Below are positions 21,597 to 33,300 of a stretch of 64,000 nt of DNA, one piece after another. Source of the DNA: Haematococcus lacustris (taxonomy: Eukaryota; Chlorophyta; Chlorophyceae; Chlamydomonadales; Haematococcaceae); the NCBI GenBank assembly GCA_030144725.1, contig JASKMD010000031.1, positions 5,114,197 to 5,178,196 of the forward strand. The letters run 5' to 3'. The notes beneath the pieces were generated by a model, which saw only the letters and a list, made by a program, of their open reading frames with translations, was not told the origin of the DNA and searched no databases. A program made the translations under genes and the position numbers. Within the stretch, counting starts at the first letter, position 1. Each line of letters opens with the position of its first letter.

Positions 21597-23472
21597 TCAG
21601 TCGCACTCTGCCTGCTCATTCAGATGTTGCAGCACCATGTATCGTATGTCAGCTCGCAAGGTGCCGACTGGCACATACAACCCCACTGCCTTGCAATACT
21701 CGTTTAACATCTTCACGCTCAGCTTCTTGCCCAAGGTGCACAGCTGCATCACGCTGTCCGGCGCAAATGAGCACAGAAGGGTGAGGCACTCATCGTCCCG
21801 ATGCTTGTCATCCCTCTTCTGATCGAACATGGGCATGGCCTCAAAGGGCTTAGTGATGGCGGGCTTCATACACACACCCCTTGGTGCGGGGGTCATGCAT
21901 TGGGCACATGCACATGCAGTCTGTGACCACTCGACCTGGATCCCTGCAGCAGGGAAGAAGCAGCTATGCATGCTCATAGAGCCAATCGATGCAAAGGCAT
22001 GTGCATCCCGCTGTGGAGGACTGCAAAGCTCTACCTCTGGACGGTGAGCCTTGCTGGGGTCAGCAGCAGCAGCTGGCTTGTGATATGTGCACAAACCCCA
22101 ATGCATTGCACTTCCCAACACGATCAGCCAGGATCTCACCCCTCAACCACTGCTTCACCACCCCTCCCTCTGAATCATGCCTGCCCTTGAAGTGAGCTGT
22201 AGCCCCATAGCTCCACCACACCGGCATGCTGAACCTCAGTGCCATGCCCCAATGCTGTCGCATGGCTGGGGCGCCCTTGAATTGCCCTGCACACCCATCA
22301 GACCACATGTACAACTGCCTCATGTCCATGTCATGCTCTGCCAGCAAGTAACACAACACCTGGTTTACTGCTGCTTGGGTGATGGCTGCCGACTGCTCCT
22401 TCCCATCTGTCATCACATACACGGTGTGCTCCTTGTAGGCCCCCTCTTTGTTCTTGAAGTATGCACACGCCACGAGAATGCCTATCTGCTGCGCATGCCT
22501 GTAGCGTCACCTTGCTATCAGGCTGTGAACGCAGAAGGCGCAACAGTGCGGGTACTTGCTGTATCTGCTGGAGAACCTGCTGCTGCAACCAAAGGACCAA
22601 AGGAGCAAGAAGGGCAAGGCAGGCTAGGGCCAAGGGAAGGTCAGGCTATGGCCATAGCCAGGGCAAGGCTGGGACAAGGTAGGGCTGCTGCAGGTCATGG
22701 CTGAGGAGTGAAAAGCGCACCTTGCGGTGGCCCAGTCCTGCTGTTGCTTGGGCATGCTTGGGGGCATGGTCTGCTCGTCCCGCTCCTCAGTGGTGTGTCT
22801 GCATGACACCACACACAGGAGTGTGACGAGTGGTGTTGCCACCAGGGTGCTAGGTGAAATGGCCAAAAACAGGCTGCCACCTGAGTGTGCAACTGATGTT
22901 GTGCAGCTGGCTTGCCACGTCAGCCCATCATCCAACAGGGGCACTCACATGATGGGCTGCTGCTCCTCGGCAGGTGAGGTCACAGGGTTGGTGGCAGGCC
23001 TGGTGAGGATGGAGAGCCCCGGTAGGTGCAGCAGTCCCTGCAGCTGAGACTGTGATGGGTGGTGGTCTGGGAGATGGTGGGGGGAGGGCGCATGGGCTGG
23101 CCCAGGCTGTGCAGCTGCTTGCGTGGGTGTGGAGCAAAGACTGGGCATGGGCTGAAGCTGGCTGGCTGGCTCCTGCCCCCGCAGCCGCTGGCACACAGCA
23201 TGCGCAGCTGCAGCAGCCTCAGCACAACTTCTAAAAGCCAGTGGAACCTGTGAAGGCTTCAGGTTTCTGCAGGCCGTGATGACATCATCCATCTGGGCTG
23301 TGACCTGGCCGATGGCTTGTACACTCTTACCGGAGCGGTACGAGGCTGTCTCCCCCTCCACATGGATCTCCACCCAGCCAGTGCTGCCAGGTGGCGTAGA
23401 CCTCACACAACACACACATCGGGCAGCCTGGCCCCCCTGCCGTTTGTAGGGGTGGTACTTGGATGCGAGCAT
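21597..23472 (-). CDS. transposon-type protein with SDG..GQFKG motif
   Basis: Minus-strand segments: about 23472-22945 (opens MLASKYHPYKR, with Cys-rich ARCVCCVRS), about 22473-22080 (HTVYVMTDGKEQS, then YMWSDGCAGQFKG, SYGATAHFKGRHDSEGGVVK) and 22139-21597 (ends LQHLNEQAECD, stop). The SDG...QFK plus HxKGxxDxxGGxxK pattern recurs in repeat-encoded proteins of plants, algae and animals and resembles a DDE-like catalytic layout, but I cannot name the superfamily. Frames change between segments. Some changes have plausible splice signals (acceptor CTTGCAG before MLASK) and others may be decay. Probably a decayed transposon gene. Confidence 0.45.
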
Positions 23473-23557
23473 CCTGCAAGCATGTGTACACGCCAGCTTC
23501 TAAAACACATATGGGCAAATCTCGGCAAGAGATGAGAACTTGGCAGGGGGTCCACAG

Positions 23558-24958
23558 CAGTGATGGGCGATTGGGTAATAATGTAATAAGTCGGTAATAA
23601 TCCAGCGCAAAAACCGGTAATAAGTCGAAAAAACCGTCCTCAAAATGAGTGAACTTTATTACATCGGTTTGGTACTCCACTGCCCGTTTGGTACTCCGCT
23701 TATTACTTATCCCCCAACAATGTATCCCATCTTCCGCAAACCCCAAAGCGGGCGGCTGCCCACCACAGCCGAACATCCATCGCAGAACAACCACATAGCG
23801 TCCCAACGCTCTGTAACAACAAGTGCTGATGACGAAGGCGTTGAGGTCAGTAACCGCAGCATGTCCGTCAACGCAGCATGTCAACAACGCGATGCGATGG
23901 GTATATTTGGGAGAAGCAATTGACATCAGCTGCTTTGAGCCTCACTTGGAGTCACGCTTTCCACCCTCAGAGCAGCTGTCAGCTTTTGCCCTGCTGACAC
24001 CCAGCTATTGGTGGGACACCAAAGCGCCTAGTCAGGCTGATCAGAAAGCAAAGCTGCAGGCATTGACAGAGTGCTACGCTGAACCCAAGGCACTAGCAGC
24101 AGCACCATTTTCCCATTCTCCACTATCCCCGATGCTGGACAGCGTCAACCAGCAACTTGGGTCCTTCCAAGTAGCAGCACGGGGTGTGGCTCGTGCCATG
24201 AAAGCGCAACTGGACGACATGCGCAGCAGAGCCGCCAAGCAAAGGCCAGGCACAAGGCAGGAGCAGTCTGACAGCGACGACAGTCATGGCTCAGACAATG
24301 GAGGCTATGATGCTCAGGAGCAGCGCACCCCACTTCTGTCAGAGTTCTGGAAGAAGCTGCATGCCAGCATGGCCTCACAGCTCAGCGAGTTCTGCAAGGC
24401 GGCCACACTACTGATTGTGACAGTCCCAGGCTCAGTGTAGGAGGAGCGCTCCTTTTCTGCCATGAACTTTATCAAGGACGAGAGGCGCAACCGCCTCGGT
24501 GCCAACCTGTCCAGCACTTTGCGTGTGTACCTTGACAAGACCTTCACCCTAAAGACGTTCCCCTACAAAGAGGCCATCGATTACTGGATGGCTGGGGCAT
24601 CTGCCAGGGGCCGTTACCTAGGGCACAGCGGCTAGGGCTACAGCCCAGCCTGTAGCATGCTGACCCACTAGGGCTAGGGTGGTGGGCTACAGCCCAACCT
24701 GTAGCATGCTGAACCATTAGGGCTAGGGTGTGGGGCTATGTGGGATATTTTGCATCTAGGTCCTACAGGGGAGTATGCTGCAGTTGTATAGGATTAATTG
24801 GCGATTAAGATTTTTGCGATGTTTCTGTTTTCTTTTAATTATATATTATATATTTAATTATTTATTTAACAATTATATATTAAAAGTAATAAATAAATAA
24901 ATAAATAATGTCTTTTATTACACTGAGTAATACGTCTTTTCCGAATCGCCCATCACTG
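23558..24958 (+). mobile_element. complete hAT transposon, 1,401 bp, with 8-bp TSD
   Basis: Perfect inverted ends CAGTGATGGGCGATT, flanked on both sides by GTCCACAG (23550-23557 and 24959-24966). An 8-bp duplication and CAGTG-type ends are diagnostic of hAT. Its right third is AT-rich (about 24835-24912). It lies inside the older minus-strand transposon gene, so the insertion is nested. Confidence 0.93.
23823..24634 (+). pseudogene. hAT transposase C-terminal part with in-frame TAG
   Basis: One frame runs from 23823 to a TAG at 24438-24440 and continues in the same frame to a second stop at 24634. Before the TAG lie an acidic linker (SDSDDSHGSDNGG) and LLSEFWKKLHASMASQLSEF. After it comes EERSFSAMNFIKDERRNRLG, the hAT C-terminal dimerisation signature (E-R-x-F-S). 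The N-terminal BED finger and the catalytic Asp residues are missing. Deletion plus a nonsense codon in the most conserved motif implies a non-autonomous copy. Confidence 0.8.
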
Positions 24959-24966
24959 GTCCACAG

Positions 24967-25360
24967 CTAAGTTCCCTATCCAGTGACGCAGAGCTGGAGA
25001 GTTCGATGGTCGTCATACTGGCATCAGCAGATTGGGCAGCACGGAGGAGTGTTTGCCCACCTTTTGGAGCCTAATCAACAAGGAATTGATGCAGTTGCCA
25101 CTGCTGTGCTCCTACTGTGGTCTACTCCAAGTTACAGAGCCCCTGAGCCAGCGCATGTTGGTTACCATGTTGGACATGAGGTCGGGCTCCTCGCACATCG
25201 CGCACTAACAATCGCGTTTAACAGGGACTCACTGCTTGAGTCAACGTACATCAAGTCCGCAGGCTCGGTAGGGTCGGATACCCGGCAACATGTTCAATCC
25301 GCGTGTAAATCCGTGCAGAAATGAGTCCGGAAAAGCCGTTGTCCCTTATCGTTAGGGGGG
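24967..25360. other. continuation of the transposon gene region beyond the hAT insertion
   Basis: Sequence 3' of the hAT duplication should join directly to the sequence before 23550 once the insertion is discounted. A minus-strand frame stays open across that join for a short distance. I see no domain in it. Confidence 0.35.
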
Positions 25361-25389
25361 TTGGTGGTTCAATGGGAGGGGTGACCATG

Positions 25390-25545
25390 TTTGCCTGTGG
25401 GTAATCTCACTCAGCTACCCCATTCAAGTTGAAGCATCCTCGGTCGCACCCTTGATGACTGCAGGCCCCACACTGGTGGCACTCTTTCCCACTAGACCAC
25501 TGGGCACCTCATCCAAATCAACAGCTTAACGCTAGAAAGTTTACA
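25390..25545 (-). other. second copy of the Fanzor-like 3' non-coding block
   Basis: On the minus strand it repeats in order the blocks described at 19020-19208. It lies 3' of the degenerate C-terminal remnant at 25750-25980, the same arrangement as copy 1. Confidence 0.45.
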
Positions 25546-25672
25546 ACCTGCTGGTAAACAGCCAACCCTAGAGTTCGCCATAGGTCATCAACAGCTAGCA
25601 GCCAACCTTATCCCTAACAGTAATACCATGACACAAGACACATGCCATGACACATGCCATGTTGGCCTGTGG

Positions 25673-25740
25673 GTCATTGATTGATGTCATCAATCAATGA
25701 CATGGGGTTTGTAGTCATCAATGATGACTACAAACCCCAT
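25673..25740. repeat. two adjacent perfect palindromes
   Basis: 25673-25701 has 14-bp arms with a 1-base spacer (GTCATTGATTGATG and its complement). 25702-25740 has 19-bp arms with a 1-base spacer (ATGGGGTTTGTAGTCATCA and its complement). Together they form 68 bases of back-to-back cruciform or hairpin sequence. Confidence 0.95.
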
Positions 25741-25749
25741 CAATCCCAT

Positions 25750-25980
25750 TTATCCATGATGGTCAGTGGTGGTACGTCCCATTCCCTGACAAAGAAGCAC
25801 ACCTGCCAAGAGCCATGAGCACAACTCCACAGGCAGCCATTTGACCTCCCCCACATACTGGAGCCTCCGGTGGAGGTTGAGAGCTGAGTCGCAGTTCTGG
25901 CACAGCCACCTGCCAAGGGCAGGGCTGCCTTGCCTCTGTCCTTGCCCTTTGCCATCAGCCCACTGGGTGGGGCCGCTCAA
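25750..25980 (-). pseudogene. degenerate Fanzor/TnpB-like C-terminal remnant, copy 2
   Basis: The minus-strand frame reads GRWLCQNCDSALNLHRR, then VGEVKWLPVELCSW, and aligns with GRWLDRDTNPCFNFQRI...RPLELCSW at 18327-19019. The D-R-D triplet is replaced by C-Q-N, so the catalytic Asp is lost. Further minus-strand frames at 26150-26450 (DCKQARQFGARYDPYVTSSD) may be upstream pieces of the same element. Confidence 0.45.
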
Positions 25981-26794
25981 GTTGCCTCGGCCTTTCTCCT
26001 GGGTAGCTGGCTAGGGAGCGGATAGAGCCCTCTAGGGCTCTAGCAAGGATCCAGGTCGTCAAGGTCTACCTGAAGGGCCCCCTCAAGTGGGCTGCATGTT
26101 CAGGCCAACAAAACTTACTCAACACGGAACAACATGTTGGGCTGGCAAACTAGCAAAAGATCACACTTTGTGGCCCTGCACCTGGTTTGCTGGCAGGACC
26201 CAGCCCTTGGCTGTGGTGCAGCAGGTACATGAAGGTTGCATGTTCAGCATGTGATGCCTCCTGCTCCTGCTGACCACCGTGCCCAAGGAGGGCGGTGCTC
26301 CAAGGGTGGCACAAAAGATAGGGAAGATCTGATGAGGTGACATACGGATCATACCGAGCCCCAAACTGTCTGGCCTGTTTGCAGTCTTGGCGCATGGCAA
26401 GTAACATGCCTGTCTTCTTGGGAGGCTCAGGGTGGCACTGGGGTGAGTCACAGCCGTATAGGCTATACGGTATAGCCTAGTGGGTTAGGGACAGAGCAAT
26501 CCTGGGGTCATACCTGGGTGACGGACACAGCAACATCAGTCACTACCTGTTGTGGAGGAGTGCGAGGGCTCCCCAGGACAGGGATGTAGGTTTCTCAGAC
26601 ATGTACAAATACAAGTCATGAAGTGCTAACGGGACAAACCACCTATGCAAGCTGCCGAAAGGACATGATCTGCGGCAGACGCCAGCGCGCAGTGCACTAG
26701 TTGTAGTCACTGCTGCGCCACTGGACGCAGATCAAGCAGCCTGGCTGCTGCCTCGCGCGTCACAGGCCGGAAGCAGGCGTGCCTGGCCTGAGCA
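25981..26794. other. repeat fragments and probable TGD4 upstream region
   Basis: About 26098-26185 holds a diverged end of the MITE family (CAACACGGAACAACATGTTG) and a variant of the GGGACATTTGACTTTG block. A small inverted repeat, CCGTATAGG/CTATACGG, lies near 26454-26471. I recognise no promoter element before the ATG at 26795. Confidence 0.4.
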
Positions 26795-28216
26795 ATGGCC
26801 AGCACGGAGCTACCTCTTCCGCGGTCTCTGAGTGTGCTGTCGCTGATTCCTGAGCGTCGAGAGCTTCAGCGCGATGTGCTTAGCACGCTGGGCGCCCAGT
26901 TCTGGTCTCAACCAACGCAGTCCTCTGGCCAGCACAATGGGCTGGCTTACACAGCGCCTGGCGAGCCCACAGCTTTGCCACTGCTGGCCCCCACGGGCAT
27001 TGCTCGCACGCAGCTGATTGTCGCAGGCCAGGCAGCCACGCTGCCCGCACTGCCCTGCTGGTGCGCCGAGGACGGGGGGTTCGTGACTGACCGCGTGCTT
27101 CTGCACAATGGGGGGGACAATTGGTGGGCAACGCTAGCAGGGCGCGCAAAGGTCCAGCGTATCCTGGCACAACGGCGTCGCAGCGGCTGGAAGTCAGCCT
27201 TGGACACGTCCCAGTATCGGCTAAGCAGCGACGCGAAAGTATCCTTCCGCCCAGGCAGCACCCTGAAAGCTCGCGCCACCTTTCAGCCAGGGGCCCGGCG
27301 CCAGGCCTCAAACCCGCATCCCCCCCCGCAGCCCAGTCAACGCAGCTCCAACCAGCCCCTTAGCTCAAACGGCCAGGCCGGCACTGTTGGAATTGTGGCC
27401 CAGCTTAGCACTCCCCGACCCTCTGCCTTCCAGGGCAGCCAGGCCGCTGCTATCTTCACCCAGCTTGCACCTCCCGCCGAGCCAGCTGCGCCCCCCATGA
27501 GCCTCCCCTTGCCAGCACCCCAGGCCGCCCCCCCAGCAGCAGTAGGCTCCGGCACCCCTGCCCCCCCGCATCCCCCCAGCATCCCCCCCAACCTGCAACA
27601 GGCTGCAGACAGGCTGTGGCAGGGCCTGCTGCAGCAGATGCCTGGCTTGTCTGGCGCAGCTCAGTGGCATCACAAGCTGCGGCGGGCAGAGGTCCGAGTG
27701 GATGTGTCCGCCAACCAGCCGATGAGGAGCAGCGGGCGGGGGCAGGGGCAGGGGCAGGGGGGTCAGACCTGGGCGCCTGTGACGCTGCTGGCCAGCCTGG
27801 ATGTGGCCACCCCCCAGAACCAGGCGTCAGCGCTGCAGTACCGCGTGGGCCTGCTTCATGTGGGTGCAGGGACGGGCGGGGTCAGGGCGGGGGGGTGGGG
27901 GCAGGGGGGCAGCAGGGTGGGCCAGGGGTGGGGGCAGGGGCAAGGGTCAAAGGGCAGGGCTGTCAATGCTGGAGCAAGTGGGAGAGTGGTCAAAGCTGGT
28001 CAAAGCTGGTCAAAGCTGGTCAAAGCTGGTCAAAGCTGGTCAAAGCTGGTCAAAGCTGGTCAAAGCTGGGTGGTGGCCAGCTAGTGCAAGGTAGCAGGTT
28101 GGACTGGTGGCCTGGAGCCCAACCCCATCTCAGTCTGTCCTCGCAGCCTTCACCTCCCTGAAGGCCACAACTGTCCAGAGCCAGGGACCCTGCTGTGAGC
28201 TGCGCTGTGCCTGACC

Positions 28217-28277
<61 letters not shown>

Positions 28278-31200
28278 AGGTTACTGCGCCCTCCACACTC
28301 AGCTTGGGGGGTCAAGGGGAGGCAGGGGCAGGGGCCCCCTTGCGCAACAGCACTCTGATGCAGGCCGGGCTGGCCCTACAGGGTGAGCCCCCCCCCCCCC
28401 CTACCCACCCACCCTGACCCTACTCGCATCGCCAGCCTGGCTACCCCCCCACCCCACCCCTGTGCACCTGTGGGGTGGGCAGGGGGCGTGCTGCACCTGT
28501 GGGGTGAAGGCCTCCCCCCCTTGCCCCCTTGCCCAACTGGTTGTTGAAGAGGAAAATGGGGACGACCACGCCAGTATTGAGCAGCATACACTTAGGAGCT
28601 GGAGCGTCTGCCTGGGGCAGGCCTGTCATTGCAAAGGTTGGGGGCAGCAGGGGGCCCATGGTGCCACAAGGCCCCTGGCTCAGCCTCCGCTGGCTGTGCT
28701 TCCCCCTCCCCTACCCCCTGGCCACCCCCTGCGCCTAGCGCCATCCTTCCGAACCTTTCACCCCTCAACCACCTAACCACCCTCAACCACCTAACCACCC
28801 TCGACCACCTAACCACCCTCATCCCCCGACCACCCTCATCCCGACACTGAGCCTGACCCCGACCTGGCCTTGGCTCTGCCCCTGGCGTGTGTAGGGGAGC
28901 GCACGCTGTGGTCAGGCTCTGCTGCCGCCCGCTGCGCCCGCAACCAGCAGGCCCTCCTCCCCCCCGGCCAGCGCTCAGGCACCACCCCAGGGGGCCCCCC
29001 CCCTCTCACCCCCTCACACCTCACCCCCCTCTCAGGCACAGGCCTCAGACCTGTTGGATCATCAACCACCCCAACTGACACACCCGCTGCTGTCCCGGGT
29101 GCAGCAGCAGGGGGAGGGGGCGCACTGGGCACCGGGATCCCCACCCTGCCAGGGGCAGCCAGCAGGGGGGCGGCAGGGGGAGCAGCAGGCAGCATGGGCG
29201 GGGCAGGTGCCATGGGTAGCCGGCCTGCCCCCCGCAGCAAGGTGCTGGGACCTCATAACCCCATACGTCAGCTGCTGCACAGCCTGCTGCACCAGGCCAA
29301 GGGGGCGGGGGGGCAGGGGGTGGGGGGCCAGGGGGCGGGGGGCCAGGCGGGTGTGACCAAGGCGAAGGAGGGGGTGGAGGAGGAGGCGGCGGCAGATGGC
29401 TGGGCGCATCTGCATGTGGTGTTGCCAGAGGCTGGTCAGGTGAGGGCGCTGGCGCTGGGGCTGGCTGGTCCCTGGCTGTCATCCACCTGTTCACCCAGCA
29501 GCGGGTGTGACGAGCACACAGCAATGGGACAGCTGTGGTTGTCCCTTGACCCGTGCCCACTTTGGCAGACGCTGCAGCCTCAACGCTGCTCTGCCCCTAC
29601 TCTGCTCATCCTGTCCCACCCCCAAAGCCCCCCCTCACCCACCCCTGCCCCCTCACCCACCCCTGCCCCCTCACCCACCCCTGCCCCCTCACCCACCCCT
29701 GGCCTGCCCTCCCCCCTCAGGTGCAGGAGGCGGTGCTGGACTCCACGCAGGCCATCAACCGGCTGAGGGAGGACGTGCAGAGCCTGACTGACTGGGTGGC
29801 CTCAGGGGCAGCGGGGCAGCAGCTGGGGGCGGTGGCGGCAGGTGAGGCGCAGGCAGTGAGTAGGGGGGAGGGGCAGCGGGGGGTGGGGAGCGGCTGGGGC
29901 AGGATCAGACAGGTGGTGCAGTGGGCCACTATCCAGCCACCACAAGCCTCCCACACCCACCCCACCTCCTTCGCACCCTTCATCACATGCCCCAGCCCCA
30001 CCCGCCTGCCCCCCCCCTTGCCCCCTTCCCCAGCCCCCCCTGTGCCCCCCTGCCCCTGATCTTGCCCCCTGCCCCTACCCCCGCCCCACCTCTCCCCCCC
30101 TGCCCCCTGCCCCGCCACCACCTCAGGCGCCTTGCCCCTGCCCCTGGCCCTACACCCCCCCCACGCCTACCCCCCCAAGCAGCGCCCCACACGCATTCCC
30201 CAGCCCTGGAACAGCCTGCTGGGGGCGCCTCACCTACAAGTGGCTGGCCTGGTGGGCCTGGTGGCCAGACACCCCCTCTGGCTGCACTCCCCACCCGCCA
30301 TGAACACCAACCGCCCCAACCACCCCCCTTCAAACTTGCCGTCCTCAACTGCCGGGCTGGGTTTGACAGCGGCTGGGCCAGGTGGTGGAAGCGAGGTTGG
30401 GAAGGGGCTAGGGCAAGGGACGGAGGCAGGGGGGGAGGGAGTTGGAGGGCTGGGGGGGTCCAGTGTGGCGGCAGGGGCTGGGGCGGGGGCGGGTCAGGGG
30501 GTGGGGGGTGGGGTGGGGCGGACCTCCTCCCTAGGGGTTCCCCTGGTGGGTGGGCTGGGGCCGTTTGCCCAGCGGACCAGCAGCCTCAGCCGTGACCTTG
30601 TCCGCAGCAGCGTGGACTGGGTGCAGCGCCACTGGTCGCCCTCACACAAGGTGTGTGTGAGACAGTCACACTCGATGTCACACTCATGTTTGCACCGTGA
30701 TCGCACTCCTGTTCAATCCTGGTGTCGTAGTCTCAACCCTGCCGTTGCTGAACTTCCACATCTCCTCACCAGGACCCTCTCCTTGCCACTCACCCTCTAA
30801 CCACCACCTAACCACCACTCAACCACCCTCCTGCTGTCCCTGTCTGTTCTTAACCTTTCTATTGAGTTTCATACAAGCACCCTCCTCGTGCAGCCCTGCC
30901 TATTTCTAAATGTGTTTTACCCCCCCCCCCCCCTGGCTCCCCCCCTCCTACCACCTACACCAGCCACCTCTCTCCCCCACCCCTCCACTCAGCCCCCCTG
31001 CTGCTGCTGCTGCTGCTGCTGCCAACAGGACTTGCTCTTGCGGCCCTTCGCCTCCCTGGGTGCGGCTCTGCAGCTGGGGTGGTGCCAGTACGCTGTGGCT
31101 GACTTCACACGCCTCAGCGTCAAGCTGGACCTGGGCCTGGCCGCAGTCAGCCACAGACCCCCAGGTGCCACTCTAGGCCCCCTGCCCCTGCCCCTGCCCC

Positions 31201-31788
31201 TGCCCCTGCCCCTGCCCCTGCCCCTGCCCCTGCCCCTGCCCCTGCCCCTGCCCCTGTTCAGTGCCTTGTCCTGGGAAGGGGGCATCAGGTAGACCTGCCC
31301 TGCTCTGCTCCCCCAACACTTAGACCCCTGCCATGTCCCACCACCACCCCTGCCCCTCTCAGATGACTCGTGTGGCTCTAACCAGGCTCAGTGCCACGGC
31401 TGACACAGACCCACCTCTTTGCTGTTGCTGCTGCTGCCCTCAGCCTGCCCCCCTGCCATTGCCCACAGGGAAAGGCCAGCAGCAGCAGCCGCAGCAGCAG
31501 TGGCCGCACCCAGCCTTCGGCCTAGAGGGTCGTGGCGCCTGGCATGCCCTGACCCTGTCCCTGCGCCAGCAGCTGGTGGGGCCACTGAGGGGGTGTGTGG
31601 ACCTGAGGTGAGGGTGCAGGCTCGGCCCCTCCCCACCAAACCCTCCAGGGTCAGGGTTCAGGTCGTCTTTTCCCTCCCCAGGGTCAGTGTCAGTCACCTA
31701 TTTCCAGGCCAGCCCCCTTCCTGACTGCAGCCTGGTGTGCATGTGCTTTACAGAGGCACAGGCTGTCGAGCACCATGGCTGTGTCTGA
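26795..31788 (+). CDS. TGD4: TGD4-like chloroplast outer-envelope lipid transporter
   Basis: TGD4 is a beta-barrel-type outer-envelope protein that binds phosphatidic acid and takes part in ER-to-plastid lipid import. Phase-consistent exons: 26795-27859, 28280-28382, 28895-29439, 29721-29841, 30127-30650, 31029-31164, 31469-31607 and 31662-31788, about 919 residues. Stretches resembling plant TGD4: DGGFVTDRVLL...GDNWWATLAGRAKVQRIL (about residues 90-130), FASLGAALQLGWCQYAVADF then TRLSVKLDLG, LRQQLVGPLRGCVDLR, and a last-strand SVSVTYFQASPLPDC. The protein is roughly twice the length of the Arabidopsis one. The extra length is low-complexity Gly/Pro/Ala/Gln sequence between the conserved strands. 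The final exon choice is the weakest part, because an alternative acceptor gives a stop at 31724. Confidence 0.78.
27986..28072. repeat. 10-bp minisatellite GGTCAAAGCT
   Basis: Eight to nine near-perfect copies in TGD4 intron 1. Confidence 0.95.
28218..28277. repeat. CTG trinucleotide run at a splice acceptor
   Basis: About 19 CTG copies that end directly in the CTGCAG acceptor of TGD4 exon 2. The repeat therefore occupies the polypyrimidine-tract position. Confidence 0.93.
29634..29701. repeat. 18-bp minisatellite ACCCACCCCTGCCCCCTC
   Basis: About four copies in the TGD4 intron before 29721. Confidence 0.9.
31181..31256. repeat. CCCCTG hexanucleotide array
   Basis: About 12 copies in the TGD4 intron after exon 6. 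The same hexamer recurs at 49350-49401, there within a coding frame read on the minus strand as Gly-Gln. Confidence 0.93.
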
Positions 31789-33300
31789 TGGCAGCAGCAG
31801 CTGCCAGGTTCTAGTGGCGGTCCTAGTGACAGCCTGGACCTGGGGTCAGGCCAGCCACCCCTTCCCTGACACCTGCCTCTGCTGACTAGACTGAGGATGT
31901 CGTGGAGAGCAACGTAGCAGATGGGAACCACAGCTGAGGGTGTGGTCATTGCTGGCAATGGCTGTTATATGTGCTCTGGGCCTGGATTTATATTCACATT
32001 TTTACTTGGCCGGAGTTACCCTGTCCATGCTGATATTGCCACTGCAGAGGGATGGGATGCCTGAGATCCATTTGGCAGACATTCAGGGACATCGTGTGAA
32101 TCACAGGTCACACAATTCATATGTGGGACGTGTTGGTGCTGCGTTGCCAGGTACAGCCTGGACTCCAGTCATCCATGGGATTGCTTTCATCCCGCGCGTT
32201 CCCGAACCGGAAAGCCTGGCCGGGGTAGTCGGAGCGCCGGCGAGGCGGAGCCCGCGAGCTCGGAGCATCCCAGCTATCAAACCATTATAAAGCAGCAGCG
32301 GGTTGCGGTCACTGAGCGAGCTCAGTCGGTCGCGAGACACATCGGTGGTATGCGCCCGTCGCTGCTGGACGCGGCATACGGCTTGGACCTTACCATTCCA
32401 GGCAGCCAAGGCTTGGGCCGCCTCGTGGCATGGTGGGCGCCGCGTCGTGGAGAAGCGATGGTGGAGCTATGCCTGTTTTAGGTTTGGGCTTTGGGTTCGT
32501 AGCTCGCTACACGCAAGCAGGCATGTCATCCCATGTGTGTCTCTAATTGTAACGATGTCAGTAAATTGCTAAAATTGCTGCCAAATTAGAAATCGGCCGG
32601 GTACATAAGACAGCTCCAAGGCACATGGCCGGAGCGGTATCACGGATATTACCACTGCGCTAGCATATCTCTGCGCTAGCATAAGCACTCTGCGCTGCAC
32701 TGGCAGCACCATCCACCCTGCACTGTGCTTCCTGTGACTGTGGGCATGTTTGCCGCCGGTTCCATGTTGTTGGGCCCCACGCCCAGTTGCCCTGAAGCTC
32801 CCCACGGCCTGGCAGCTGTGACTGTGAGGAGGCTTGCTGGTCACTCCCGCCATTGGCTGCACCCCCATGGCTCAAGAGATAACTTTCTACCTCATTTCTG
32901 CACGGATGAGGCTGCCACACGGTGCGATGGGCTGCTGACGGCCTGACGAGTGTGCGGCCAGCCCCAGCGGTTTGCCGGGTGGCTGGCCCACAACACGCGA
33001 CGTGTTCTGGCGCCACGCAGACACTCTTAGTAACCACTGTAGGCAGCTTGGGAAAAATTGGCAGGCAAAAATTCAAAAGTTGAAAAGTTGGGCCTCTGAG
33101 CGCGATAGCCGTTCGCTGATTACAGCCCCACTAAGCAGGCCATTCCTGGCACAACGCAACCCGATCTCCCAGCACCCCCACCCGCCCCGGCACAGGTGCA
33201 CATCAGCCCGAACAGCCAGCTAGCTTCGCGTTAACGAGCTGCACCGCCCTGCACAAGATTCGCTGAAAAATTCATAAAGATCAGTCAGATAATTTTCCAG
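31789..33300. other. intergenic, no gene supported
   Basis: Only short frames. A TTATAAA sits at 32285-32291, but I see no convincing gene downstream of it. The sequence lies between the 3' end of TGD4 and repeat B copy 3. Confidence 0.45.

Noticed and set aside
24438..24440. Programmed readthrough or recoding of the TAG in the hAT frame
   Set aside because: The copy also lacks the N-terminal two thirds of a transposase, so ordinary decay explains the stop.
31682..31724. Short alternative last exon of TGD4 (ending at 31724)
   Set aside because: It keeps phase, but the frame reached through the acceptor at 31661 gives SVSVTYFQASPLPDC, which better fits the final strand of TGD4. It is kept only as an alternative.
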